The translations under genes and the position numbers were made by a program. Under the pieces are notes generated by a model. The model did no database searches, was not told where the DNA came from, and saw only the letters and a program-made list of their open reading frames with translations. From Beaufortia kweichowensis (Eukaryota > Chordata > Actinopteri > Cypriniformes > Gastromyzontidae): a stretch of 64,000 nucleotides of DNA. Of the stretch, positions 26,096-39,466 are shown piece after piece (position 1 is the stretch's first letter; the number at the start of each line of letters is the position of its first letter). The stretch spans positions 11,137,988 through 11,201,987 of the forward strand of contig CM032794.1 of NCBI GenBank assembly GCA_019155185.1, in the 5' to 3' direction.

Positions 26096-29000
26096 ATGAT
26101 GGAGCTGCAAAATTTACAGGAAGCACTTAAAGTGGAAATTCAGATCCATCAGGTACCCCCTCCCCCATCACACACATACAGGGTCTCGCCATGTATGAAG
26201 TGTGTAATTGTTGTAGTACCCTCATTTTCCTCTAGAGGTCATGAGCATGTTTCCCACTATGCTCCTGAAAATCCTAAAACTTTCTTTCTCTGTTTGCAGA
26301 AACTCGTAACCCAGATGAAGCAAGATCCACAGGTGTGTTTCCCTCACTGAATATTTTCTGTACTGTTTGATAGATACGCTCTCATATACTCTGCTGTGTG
26401 GCCGCTGGAATAGTGTATCAGGGAGGAGTGTGTGTGTGTTCTTTGTACAGAATGCTGATTTGAAGCTGCAGCTTCGTGACCTGCAGGCCAAGATCACAGC
26501 CCTGAGTGAGCGGCAGGTGAGAGCGGCTCTCTGAGAGAACACCTGCTGCTGTATCAGTGTTCTCATGGAGCGTGTGTGTGTGTGTGTGTTGAGTTCAATG
26601 AAGTTTCGTCTGGCAGGGATACAATTACTTGGGCTGAAAAAGTGAGGAGAATGTTTTAAGTTTCTTCTCCTGAGAACGTAAAGCGATCTTGTTAGGTTAC
26701 AAAGGGTAACAAGACATTGTTTTGTGTTGCATTGTGCTGAATATTTGTTTTGTGTAGTTCCATTATAATGGTGATTTGTGTGTTGTGGATTTGTGTTGCA
26801 AAACTAACATTTTGCTAACAATGTATTTAAAGACTCCATGAAATTGCTTGAGAACTGCAGTTTTTGCTGTCTTTTCTGGGTTTATGTATTTTTGATACAA
26901 AGTCTAGGTGGGGCATGTTGAAGAGCATTAGGGGGGAATTAGGGGAAGTGAACATTCAAAATTCATCACTGCTCTTGGATCTTTTTTCCAGGGACTAATG
27001 CAAAACACAGTGACTAAAACCCAGAACACTCAACTTGTTTTATGGGGTCTTTAACACACACAAACACAAATCAGTTTTCTCGCCTTTTCTGTATAGTTGT
27101 AACTTTCTATAACTAGAAATTAATAAATGTCTGGGGATAATTACGTAGTGTAACGGCATGTACTGTCCTTCACTCGAGTTTACTGCACAGAACAGTAAGT
27201 GCTGTGGAGGAGATGAGATAAAGAAAAGATGTTGTAGACAGCAGGCGAAGACAGTAGAGGAATTTTGATTGGAATCTTAAAGAATCTTTTTAAAGTAACA
27301 GAACAGAGCAGTTGACTTCAACAGGAGAAAAACTCAGACCTGACATCATCTCTCTTTCTGCAAAGCAAAAGGAATAAGAGAAACACAAGGTCAGCATACC
27401 TTAAGGCCTCATAGTAAAAAAAGACACAGCGACTATGTTAAAGCATCCACGCTCAGAAATGAATGTGTAGCCCGCAGCACTATTTAATAATGTGTGCTGT
27501 CTTTCTCGCTCACACACCCCCGGAATCTGTTGAACAGTACAGTGTCCAATAAAATTCACTCAGATCTAGTAGTGTGCGTCTAACAGATGGTAGAGGAAGC
27601 CTGTTAAAGCTGAAATCACTCAGAGGACTGTACTGGAGAGGGGTGTTTATATTCTTAAAATGTAACTGTTACTGTCCTCACTGGTTACAGAATTAAGAAA
27701 TCTGTAGTTAAACACAAACACGCCATATAGTCTGTGAGTTTGAGAATCATATTGTGGTAAACTGGGCACTTCCCAGTCTTTGCTAGTTATGAAAGCCTGT
27801 CCTTACTTGAAACTTTCGATACCTTCCTCATCCTTTCTTCTGTCTTCTCCTTATATTTGTTATGGAAACATGTTGCTTTGTGTGTGTATTCATACACGTG
27901 TGGGGGGTTTAAGTTTTTGATGCCAACCTGTAACACAAACAGAGAATGGCTTTAAATAAATTGCACCAATTATGTCATCCATTTAGAAGCACACTGTGGT
28001 TTCTAAATGGAGCATTGTATTTTTACAGTTACAATAATGGTCAATAAAAATCTGAGGGGGTTCGAGGCTGCATGATTTGTTTGTGGTAATTCACCTATTT
28101 TGTGATTTATGATTAGCCAGAGTGTTTATTTTTCATTCTTCCACATTTGCTTAAAAATGTTTCTGTTCCATTCATTTTTATGTAGGGTGATTGTTACTCT
28201 ATACCACATATCCTACTAAAGCATGTCCAATTTAAAATTATTAGCTTGTTTTGAGCACATTATATAAATAGTTTTTTTGAGAAATGCTTCTAAAATAAAT
28301 ACGACTTTATAAATTTGAACATTTTAACCACTAAATGTGAAATGCTGTAATTTCTGCTCCACTAGCTTTGCAGAATAAAGCGTATTACAGGGTCATACCC
28401 CAGATTCATTTTAAATTAGAAGTTGACATATTAGGGAACTCAGACAAACAGAATTTGGTTAGCTTAAGGGAAGTAAACGTACAAATCTGCACTTTAGGCT
28501 GGGATACTAATTAAATTGGTACAATAAGGTTGTACATTAGCAAACAAGAACTAACAAAGAAAAGTATTGTTATTGTAATTTTTTACTCTATGTAAATCCT
28601 AATTAATGACAGTTAATACAGTTTTTTAATTATAATTGTAAGCTGTAGATTTGCTTATGGTTAGTTCATGTTAGCTAATCTATTAACTTAAATTAACAAA
28701 TAAAAACTTAATGCATCTTAAAGCCCAAAAGACACAATCAGACCTGCAGTTTAACTAGCATAACTTCTTAATAATGATCAAGTAAGCATAAATGTTTCTG
28801 TTATGTTTCCATAAACCTGTTTTTCAAAACACTTTCAAGATGTTGTCAAAAGCAAATACTGCTGGAATTCTGCCTAAAACAGAGAGAGAGAGACAGAGAG
28901 TGATGTGTAGCTGCAGGGACTCCATGTTCCCACTTACTGTCATATGGGCCAAAATTCAACATCACAAACTCAGACAGAAAGAGAGGGCGTGAGTAAGAGA

Positions 29001-32000
29001 GACTTCATTGCAGGTACGAGCGACAGAAGACGGAAAATGAACATGCGCTTGGTTTTCTATTTTTCTTCCCCAGAAAAAGGTGGTGGAGCAGTTAAGGAGA
29101 GATCTGCTGGTGAAACAGGACGATATGAAGGTACAGACACAGACGATACAAACCGATGGGCAAACGTCTACCCTGCTCATCACACCGACACAGACGTCCC
29201 TGCCTGCTGCCAGCCTCACCACTCCACAGGTACTCACACCAGCTTCTGCTGAGTACTACAGACACAGATCTTTACGTTAGCCAAGTATTGGGTTTAAAAA
29301 CGAATCAAACCAATAAAATTAAATGTGCTTGTGACCCAGCAGAACTCTGTGGCCTCTGTCATTGCTTCAAAGAATCTACCTCTGGTGCTGAGAGCTGCCA
29401 CACCCACCTCACCTATCATTATGACACCAGCACCCACTATCACCGTGGTTACAACCCTTGGCAACACGCTCCTGGCAAGCCCTCCTAATGCAGATCCTCA
29501 AAACTCCACAGTAAACTTACAGCCGGTCATCCAAACAACCAATCAGGGAGCAGAGCCAGTGCGAGTCATGCCCAATAGCACTGTTGTTGTAAGTGTTTCT
29601 TGAGTTTCTTGTTATACAACAGCTTACATTTGTTTGACATGAAAGGTGCTTTCAGTCTTAAACCACGATCAGACTGAACCTTTTATAATTTTTGTAGACA
29701 CCTCAACAAACAGAATGTAACATCAAGCTCTGAGACTTTTGTTTGAAAATGAATAATAATTCATGAATAGTATTAAAAATGTAAAGTAAAATATGCTATC
29801 TACATCACTTTCTCCTTACACTTCAACCTGGAGCTTTTAAGAATTGTATATTTGTGTACTCACAATATAAATTTACAGGCTCAGGTTTTATTAGACATGA
29901 ACTTTAATGCACCAGAATGTTTTTTGTAGTAGCTTGTGTTGCTTGTTTATAAAAGGAAGATTGCAAATGTCAAGTGTGATCTTTCCTTTATTTTGAGAAT
30001 CAGTTACAGCTCAGGAACACAGGGTTGTTTCTAAACAAAATGCCTCTATTTATGGCTCAATATGAAAGTATAAATAAGTTAATGTTTTAATCTTTTGTGG
30101 TATATATGTTAGAAGGATACGCAAGATAAGAGTGTCACTGTGTCACAAATAAATAGGCGGTCTTGTCACAGGTTCAAGCTGCCTCTCAACCAATCAAAGT
30201 TCCTCAGTTTGTCCCACCCATCAGACAGACAACTCGGCCAGCCACTCTACTTCAGGTTTGTTTCCATGGAAACCCTTCACACCCTAATGCCTGGCTGGAC
30301 TAGTGAAAAAGCTCTTATTGCTAGGTGTTAGTGTGCATCTGTGTATCTTGGGTGTGCTTCTTAAACTGCAGTTGTTGCTTTTTTGTGTGATGTTTTTTCT
30401 TCTTCGTCCACCTTGTTTTATTTGCAGTTTCTGTTTGCTTGTACAGTGGCGATGTTTGCACCCCCTGCTTTGGCTCTTGCTCTCAAATGATTCCTAATCC
30501 TGATCTTTTTATGACAGTATTCTGTTATGTTGCATTCTCAGTGGTGGTGTATGATGTAAATGTGCATATATGTTGGGCATGGGCATAATTAATCCTATTT
30601 TGGACGAAAACACAAGATTATTAATGAAACGTAAATAACTGTTCTGCATCAGTGTAGTAAAGCTTGCTTCACATTGTATAACACCTGAATTAAAAACAAA
30701 AACAGTAAACAAATATAAAACATGACTATGAATTCAGTATGGATAAACCACATTTAAAGCCATTCTAAAATATCCCAAATAGACAAATTTGTGATGGCAC
30801 ATCAAATGAATCACATATTAATGCAGCAAGCTAAAACATTGCTTTAATCATCTTGATTTGTTGTCCAATTGTTGTCTATGCCCTTGCTCTGTATTTTCAC
30901 ATTACTACATGTTGGTTTGTTTCTCTCATGTGTACATAATGTAAAGCAGTTGGTGTAGCAGATTGTACTGTTCTGCTCCTAAATCTATAGCTTTAAAATT
31001 TTTTCATAGTATTATATTTTAAAAGTTGTGAGCTTGCTTTGTTGTCTATGGTAAATAGACTTTTTTATTGGTGAAGAGAAGAGTTAATTTTTTTGTGTAG
31101 TTGTGAAGTCTAAATGTGAGAGGGTTGGTGTGTTACACCATGTCCTAACCAGCATGATTCCACAAACAAGCAATTTTTTCCATCCACAGTGAATGTGAAA
31201 ATAAGGGGCACGACTCCATCAATCACAAACTACAGCCAATCAGAACAATGTGTGCTCTTTGCTAACTTACATTTGCAATGCACTGCTGAAAAACAACAAA
31301 ACTAGAAGCTTTTACACTATATTTCTATAGTTTATAGTATAGAACATTCTCTAGATTAATATACATGTGGTGCAGAATTGCTTCAGTCAGTCTTATACTT
31401 CTCAAATTCCTCAAATAATTCTCCTCATTTTTCTCTGTGTTTGAGCAGGTCAGGCCAAAACCTCCAGCCTCTTTATCTCCAGCTGTTGGTCAGGTGTCTG
31501 TGCAGACCTTACAGACACCAGTGTTACTGAGCACTGCCCTTGCTTCCTCTGGCCACGTCCAGCAGATGCGTATCCTCAATGGCCTGCCCTGCCACAACAG
31601 CTCTAACACAGGCATCCTGATCTCTCCATCTACGCACACACAGCAGCCGGCCCAGACACAACCACAGCAGTTACACAACAGCCCAAGCTCTGACAACACG
31701 GTGAGTACAGTTAAGCAAACTTTAAATTGCACATGTGCATTAACAGGACCAGCCTTAAAAAACAAGAAAAGGTTGATTGGCCTACATTTTTGAGTATTGG
31801 GTGTTTTGACACATTGCTGTTTCTTTCAGATACCCGCAGTGGAATGTGGGACAGAGCCAAAGACTTCATCACTCATCTCTCCAGACACACCTACGCACAC
31901 TTCACCTCCACTGTCCTTAGATACAGCATCTTCACCTGCACCCACCAACACACACACACCTTCCTCCAAACAGCAGGACAACCCTCTGGTATAATGTTAC

Positions 32001-35000
32001 AGTCATAACATCATGCTTTTTATGATAATGATGATTATAGCGATGTTGATGGTGATGATTACTAAGATAATGACATGCTATCGTTCTGCAGAAACTGGCC
32101 TTCATGCTCTCTCTGGGTCTGGTCACGCGTGACTATTTAGAAGGTCAGTAGAATGAAATGTGTTGGTGTGTGCGTGCGTCTGCGCATGTATGTGTAATGA
32201 CCTTTTCTTGCTTTGTCTGTATAGAAATTCAGAGCAGGCGTCAGGAGCGTAAGAGACGAACGACCGCAAATCCTATATATAGTGGAGCCATGTTTGAACC
32301 AGAGGTAACAGCGTTCACATGTCAAACAAGAACATTATAATAAAGAAAGCTCACAGATTGGAGATGTTAATGATGTTCAAACGTTTGTGTGTTGCAGAGG
32401 AAAAAGAGCTCAATGTCATATCTGAGTTCCATAAACCAGCCCAGCAGAAAAATAGGTGAGTTTAGATAATAGCATCTTTATATTAGGTGTGTATTAAGGT
32501 TGTTAGTGGTGTTTGCTAAGGTAAGAATCTGTCCGAGTCATCTCACGACTCGTGAGCAAAAGGAAACGATAAGAAATGCTTAGCAACCACATAGCAACAG
32601 CCTGACATTTAGCTAATCTAGCATCAACTTTTCTCATACTCACCACTTTTCAGAAAATGTGAAAATTGAGTTTTAAATTTCACTCTCTGACTTCTGTAAC
32701 ACGAATCGACTCTTGTCTTGTTCTTAAAAAATCCCTTGAAACACTAGCTAGTCATTACTCCATGTTTCTGACTCTTTCTCCTCCAACAGCCTTTTTAACA
32801 CTTCTCGTCCTGAACCGACCCAGTCTGCTTTACTGCCATGAGTCAGTCTCTGTCTATCTCACACAAGCACACATTCAGCAGTAATGACTGTTTGATTATG
32901 TAATGTGCTCACAGGCACTCTGCTGTGGAGTGCTCCTGAAATGTGTGTGTGAGACAGGAAGAAATGACCCTGCAGTGTGTTAAGGGGGATAATGAGTGTC
33001 TTCAGGCTGCTGTTAAGTGTATACATTAGTAAAAGCGTTAGATGGTGTTCTCAGGCCGCTGTATGGATTCACAATTAGGTTATTTTAGCACCTTTTAAAT
33101 CCACAAGAATACCTCCTCATCAGTGTATACATTTAGTACTTGTATTGGACACAGTACAACAAACACTAATTTGCTGCATAAAACTGTTGAGGACATGTTA
33201 TTATGGCCAGTCCACAAGTAAATGTGCAGCATCACTTTATTTGTGATAGACACCACGCATTTGCTTAAAATGGCTTAGCTTAACATTTGACAGCATCTGT
33301 GTTGTCTGCAAATGAAAATAACATCAATTAAGCTTCCTGATGCCTGGATAAGCTTTTTTAATCTTCGCCCTCCGATCCTTCTTTGTTATTGGCATTTCTT
33401 ATTCCCATCTGCCTAAATGTAATGCCGTCTGCCTTTATCAGCTGATCTGAGGCCAGCTTTTGCAGAATGTGTTGTTACCCAGCAAGCAGTGCTTCTTTTG
33501 TAATCTAACGTTGCTCTCTCCCTCCCAACCAACCACCCCCACACCACCTCAACCCACCTTCTTCCTGCTACCCTAGCCAATGAGGACAGCTTGTCAGAGG
33601 TATGCTACTCCAATGTTTTGTCTTCTTTTTCTTTTCTGTTTTGTTTGTCCTTTGTTTCATTTCACTCAGGTCGCCCTTCTAAAAACTGCAGTATTGTGGA
33701 GTGGGGGCCCATCCCCCCAGCCACCAGCAGCCATCATTCCGCCTATCCAGACCTACAGCGGCCCACCACGGGCAGCCCATTCTCCCCTGCCCTTTCACTC
33801 ACCCTTCCATCACATTCACCCTCACTCAGCCCCAACTCAGCAGGGGATGTAAGTAGCTGTGATAGTACACTACAGTTACTGAGACACAATTTTGGCTCTG
33901 TCCCAAATGCCGCCCTAAGCTCTTGCAGTCCTCCTCAGAGTCTACACTTTGGTGATGTAATGCCCCATAGACTGTTGGGTAATATCCTGATGTGGAGCAC
34001 GCATCAGTCTGAGCTTGTAGTAGTGGTCACAAAGGGGAATTTGTGAGCACTATTCTGAACTTTTAAATGCAAACAGGGACACCCTACGATCATGTGGGTT
34101 TACAGACACACGCATCGCAAAAGTGCAAGTGCACACAAAGGTGCGCCATGTGGGACAGGGCCTTAGATTTCCCTATTCTAATATTCACTATGCATACCAA
34201 CGACATCTAGTGGTAGCGGTGGTGAATTATAAGTCTCGGGAACTGAGAACCATTAATTGCTAGTTTATTGCTGTACGCTCTCACTCCTAAAATGTTTTAC
34301 TTTAACGTCACTGTTTCATGATAGTCTATTTAGATTTTTTTCACTTTATATTAGGAATCACTTATAGGTTATATTCTTTCAACAGAGAGCGTTTATATGG
34401 ATGTTTTTTAAAGAGCAAAATATTTCCAACACAACACAATAAAAAAAATTGTTAAATTATTAGATATTATGTTTTTGATTGGCAAGTCAATATAGAGGAA
34501 TTAGCAAAAACACAACTTCCAATAATTCAAGAATGCAAAAACACTAGCAATCTGCATCAAGACTAAACAAGCTTTTGTAAGTTTAGCCTCATTTTTTCCA
34601 CTTCATTCCGTTTAACATCTATTCATTCATTTTCCACATTCATTTTTTCAGTGTTTATTTTGTTGTATGTATGAATTTCATATTGTAGTGTATTTCAGTA
34701 CTATACAGTGAACATGTTTTCTTTAGATACTGCAAAAAGAAGATGCTATTGAGTGGCCAGGGACACTTGCTATTGTCCATTCTTACATCTCATATAAAGC
34801 AGGTGAGTCTCCATACAACCGATGTTTGTAAACTAACAGTAAACTTACAATGATATAAGAGAGGCAATAAGTGCCAAGTAGAAAAGCAGTTTTAGTTAGA
34901 AGTATAATGGCATTTACTTACCTTATATGTCTCTTATACAAGATTAACATGTGCACTTGTTCCCTTGCAGCTAAAGAAGGAGAGAAAGATCGACTGGTGA

Positions 35001-35845
35001 GGTGGAGCACAGAGCTGCGACAGGAGAGAGAGTCGCTGGAAGACAGAGCGGGAGAGCTCAGCAACTCTATAACGGTAAGAACATGGTTAAGTTTGTACTA
35101 CATTGTAAGAATAGCGAGTCACACTTCTAGATTTCTCTTTATAGCATTAGATTTAATAATCATGTAACTTGTTTTGCTATTACGTACCATTAACATTATC
35201 TTCATGATGCATTAAATTTGTATTTTGTAACTATAAAATTATGTGATTTTTGAGTCAACGTTGTATCCCCTTCCTGCACAGAGTTGTATGGATAGCAAAA
35301 ACAGCGTATTGACCAAGCAAAAAGAGATGGAGACATCACTGGAGAAAATTCGAGGGCTGGTGCGTCTGATCAGAGGGCTCCAGTTTCCCCCCCTCTCTTA
35401 CCCAGAGATCATCTCTCCTGTGGGCGTGGCTAACGGAGATGCGTACCACAATGGATCTTCCAATCCCACCAGCTCCAGCGCAGTCTCTACAGACACAAAC
35501 AATAACACAAATAACACAACAAGCTCCTCCGAAGCTGCAGTTACAATTACAAGCGTAAGCGATACCTTAAACCAAACAGCCACAAATAACAACACGAGCA
35601 GTGAGGGAACCGAAGACGGCACACAAATAAAAAATGTGTCCAGAATCAAAGGTGAACCCACAAACAGCACAGCCTTCAGCAATAACAGCAGCATCCAGGG
35701 GGTTCCCAGTACTAATGGAATAGCGTCTGCAGGAGAGGAAAATATAAAAAAACACAAAAACAACAACAGTGACCTCAGCGTCATCCCACAAGCCCTCCTC
35801 GGCCCAATCGTACCCCTTACGGAAGTGACAGAGGGGGTTAAATAG
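26096..35845 (+). CDS. phf21a: PHF21A (BHC80), LSD1-CoREST complex subunit, form lacking a visible PHD exon
   Basis: PHF21A is the LSD1/BRAF-HDAC (BHC) complex subunit. In mammals its PHD finger reads unmethylated H3K4 and helps silence neuronal genes. CDS exons: 26096-26152, 26300-26332, 26451-26516, 29074-29229, 29343-29588, 30172-30255, 31449-31700, 31830-31988, 32092-32143, 32225-32304, 32398-32455, 33670-33848, 34727-34802, 34971-35074, 35282-35845. They give about 721 residues with consistent phases. Landmarks: N-terminal helix MELQNLQEALKVEIQIHQ; Ser/Thr/Gln-rich middle; KLAFMLSLGLVTRDYLEEIQ at about 352; basic RRQERKRRTTANP; AT-hook-like RKIGRPSK at about 412-419; IVHSYISYKA; C-terminal coiled coil at about 500-565; Asn/Ser/Thr-rich tail. 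No PHD finger exon is seen between 33848 and 34727, where family members have one. It is one of the teleost a/b duplicates; which one is not decided. Confidence 0.9.
33577..33599 (+). other. phf21a: phf21a 23-nt microexon encoding ANEDSLSE
   Basis: Flanked by CCCTAG and a GTATGC donor. It enters in phase 1 after RKI and ends in phase 0, exactly like the 33670-33848 AT-hook exon. Including both breaks the frame; including either one keeps it. PHF21B carries a similar ANED peptide at this point, and mammalian PHF21A has a neuron-specific isoform that loses its AT hook by use of a short exon here (recalled, not checked). This strongly suggests mutually exclusive splicing. Confidence 0.7.
33886..34235. 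repeat. Probable repeat-derived segment in the phf21a intron
   Basis: The intron where the PHD exon would be expected contains stretches such as GTCCCAAATGCCGCCCTAAG and ACATCTAGTGGTAGCGGTGG, which resemble dispersed fish repeats. Neither strand shows spaced Cys/His codons of a PHD finger. The family is not assigned. Confidence 0.35.
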
Positions 35846-38640
35846 CATCAGATACCCCACCGCCTTTGGAGCTTAATACGTGCCAGTTAACAGTATTGTT
35901 GTGTGTTTTTGTTTCATCTCTTGTATCTATGAGGGAAAGAAAATCCATAGTGCCATTTACTACATGCAGGAAGGAGGTTCCTAAAGTACCAGCAATGTGT
36001 ATGCTATTGTATGCACACTGAAAAGATTTCTACAAAGAATAATGATATAGAAAATAAAAGAAAAGAGTAATAAAATTTAAAGATATCACACCATTGTGTG
36101 CCTGATAAAGTTGCCATAGCACCTCTGAGTGGGAAAGCTTACGAAGGATGGGATGATGGTCTCGTTCCTCTATCCCTCTGGTAGATGAGTAGTGCAGCTT
36201 CCTATCAGGTCCTGTAGCTCTGATCTAAGACATAAGATATGAAGTATTGAGGAGTTCGGTGTCTGTTTTGTCTGTGAAATGCAGCCGAGGTGCAGTTGTT
36301 TTGTCTAGTTTTGCGTTGTTGTGTCTATTTCTAAGGCTCCAGAGCAGAACATGGAGCATAAAATATGTTATCACACATAAAGGTCTTCCAGACGTTCTGC
36401 TGGAGATTTAACGATTATCATTTGCATTAGTTTATTTCGTAGTGTTTTTAAAAACTGAAACATTTCTGTAAATATGTTTTGGTATTTTTACACATGAGGT
36501 TATTTATAATTTGTTTTTGTCTTGAAATATTCTTCGGTTTTGTTCTGCCAAATAATTGATGCCACAGGGAACTGTTATTTTGTGTTACTCTGAACATTAA
36601 ATAGATATTTATAAGTAGTAGAATAGTATTTGTAGTGTCAGTCCTGAATTGTCTGTGAGGTAAATTCTGACCATGCCTTATGTACTGAACAGATGTGATT
36701 TAATGAGAGCGCAGTTCTATCTCAGTCACTGATCATTTTTAACAGTAGGGAATGATTTGAGACATACTGATCTCTCTCGCTCCATGGAAACTCCATATCC
36801 ACACCCAGGGGAGTGTAGCAGGGGTCTCATGCCTTGTCCAATAACTTCCTTAAAGGAATCCTTTTTGGCGTTCACACATGCAGTCAAAGTGTCCCATAAA
36901 ACCAGTGTGCCAGTAATGTTATGCTTACGGGCCGATTTAAGGGCTTCTGTTCTGTATCATTTTAAAAACAGTGTCACCTTACCCGGTGGTCACTATTTTG
37001 TAAACCTGTCCAAAAGCACAACAGAGCAGGCATAAGTTACATGCCTAGTACCACTATTTTAGTCTCCTTTGGGCTGTTATCAAAGTGCATTTCATTACTC
37101 AACCTGTATCAGAGCTCTTGGTGCCCTTTCATCACTGTATATTTCAAATCAAGCACAGAGAAAAACACACCAGACCGCTGAGATACAGTCATGGTACTGT
37201 AGGTTAAACACTGTATCATGTTGACACTTTGATAGTGTTCAAGAAAGCACAAGAACTAATGCAGAAACACATTGGTGTCAAACACACGGGATGCATTGCT
37301 GTTGATAATAGACAGAAACATCTACAGTGTTTATATCTTCATTTCAGGTTTGTGAGTGTGTATGTCTTTTCTGTGCTAAACAAGAAACAAGTTCTGGCCT
37401 GCAGTAGCCTCGGTGTATTGGTTGCCTTAAGTTCTATAGAAAATGTTAGGCTGTTTCATTGTAGTGTTGTCGGTGTGTTAGAATCAGTTGTCAGCATAAT
37501 GAGTGAGATCTTCCCTTTCATGAAACAAAATCTACTTTATCATCCAGTGTCTAATCATTCTGGTTGTGGATGTTACTGAGCTGTTAGTGAGGACCGGCAC
37601 TGCCTAGACTGATTCTAACCAATACACTTTCAAGTGCTTACATCTTATAACAAAACACAACACAAATCGCTGGTATAGTCTTTCACCTTTTTGAAAAACA
37701 CTTTATTTTTAATTATTTTATCTGATGGGTGTCTGCCCCCTTTTTACATCACATCTGAGCTTTCAAATATGTTTTTAAAGATATATTATTTCAACAAAAT
37801 CACACACGTTCACACATTATCTATGGATAAGTTAATACTAAAACATTTTATCACTATTGCAAAAATTCCAAAGTGAAATCCAGAGAAATATGTTTAAACT
37901 GCATTCTCTTTAGTGGTTTAGTGGTATGTCAGGTTTTCTAGTTGTGTAAAAAAGGAAAAGGGTCTCCCCTATATAAATGCTCATCAGATGTGACATTTGC
38001 AAATGCCATGTCCTGTTCTGCTAGAGCCAAGAATCCTAAGGCCAGATGTGGCTAATAGGACTGACAGTGGTTCTGTGACAGATGTAGGGAATCTACTGTG
38101 TTCCCACATCCATGTGACTTACACAAGAGAATTGGGTATTGTGTGTAAAACCTGATTTCTTTAGATATTAATGTTTACCGAGAGCTCAGGCGTTTGTTCA
38201 TGTTTTCAAGATGAGCATAATAATGCTTATGATTCACGTTTTTACACCTCATGCTGTTACCTCATACTGGTTGATAAAAACCCTCAAGTAAAATCAAGGG
38301 AAGATTTTTGCAAAAGAAAATAACACTGCTTAATCTAATGTCCTAAACTATAAATTAAAAACACAATTTACATTAATTTGTGTATAAAGAGTGTCTAGAT
38401 TCTTTCATAATAGTTTTTGAAAAATGTATTGCCCTTTTGTTTTTATTTACATTTCTACAGTTTTGTATGTTTCGTTTGTTAATCTTGCGTGTTGCCTGTT
38501 TACCTTTTCTCATAGAAGTCCATTTGTAAGTTATTTGAATATATAACTTTACAATTTTTTTCTGTTGATGAGGCTGGATATTACTGGAGCGTTTGATCAA
38601 TTTGTATTTATTTATTTTTTATCATTTTTGCTAAATAAAA
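35846..38640 (+). other. phf21a: phf21a 3'UTR and flanking sequence
   Basis: No gene is recognised here. AATAAA signals lie at 36053-36058 and 38634-38639. The first would give a UTR of about 0.2 kb, the second about 2.8 kb. A long AU-rich 3'UTR is usual for PHF21A, but the true end cannot be told. Confidence 0.5.
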
Positions 38641-39466
38641 TTGTAAATTAAATTAGGTTTTTCATTTGTTTTAAATAATGACTGACAGATATAAATTAGA
38701 TCTTAGGTATATAAGATTAAATGTAAACAGTCTACAACTAGACATTTAAGTGGTACATGCACCATACAAATAAAAATACAAACATTAGTGTTAGATTGTA
38801 CTGTAACCTACAGCACAAACATTCACCTTCCACACCATTGGATGTAGAACATCCAACAATATATCTGCCTTAAAAATATAACAACATAAAATTGACTACC
38901 TCTTGTTCCCCTTGACATTTCCATCTCAAGAAGGCAATTGAGAGTGAAACTGGGTTGAGAGAGCACTCAAGGATCACAAATCATAAGACAGATCAGCTCC
39001 TTTGCCCAGTTTATGCATAATTTATTAACACAAAAACAAGCCGATTAGAATATCTAAAATTACCTTAGCACCAACAAATTAAGACAAGAATATTTCTCCC
39101 ACATAAATCTATGTGGCGTATAACTAGTTAAATCTGAATTTAAAAATGATTTTTTTTTTTACATTTGAAATAAAAATGTATTAGTATAACACAGTATAAC
39201 AATTACAGTGTTTACCACTAAGTATTGCTTGGGGGCTGGACTACCTGTTTGTCTGAACAATGAAAAAGTGTGTTTGGGGAACAGGTTTGGGGTATTTTTG
39301 GCACAGAAATGACATACTGCACCTTTAAAAACAATGCTACATTTTGTTGCTTTACTTCTGGCATAAACACAAACACATATAGATAAAACTGTCTACGACA
39401 GTACTTGAAAAACCAGTAGGCACTTATTAAAGCCACATTGTTCTTAACTGCATTTAATCCTCCTGG
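38641..39466. other. Convergent intergenic region between phf21a and the Ras-like gene
   Basis: AT-rich sequence between the 3' ends of two convergent genes. Part is presumably the 3'UTR of the minus-strand GTPase gene; a reverse AATAAA lies near 39021. Nothing else was recognised. Confidence 0.4.

Noticed and set aside
25691..26110. 139-codon minus-strand frame
   Set aside because: Antisense to a phf21a intron and exon; the conserved plus-strand exon explains the region.
33580..33852. Alternative reading frame of the phf21a AT-hook exon (VALLKTAV...)
   Set aside because: It arises only if the microexon and the AT-hook exon are both used. It ends in a stop; the other frame gives the conserved GRPSK.
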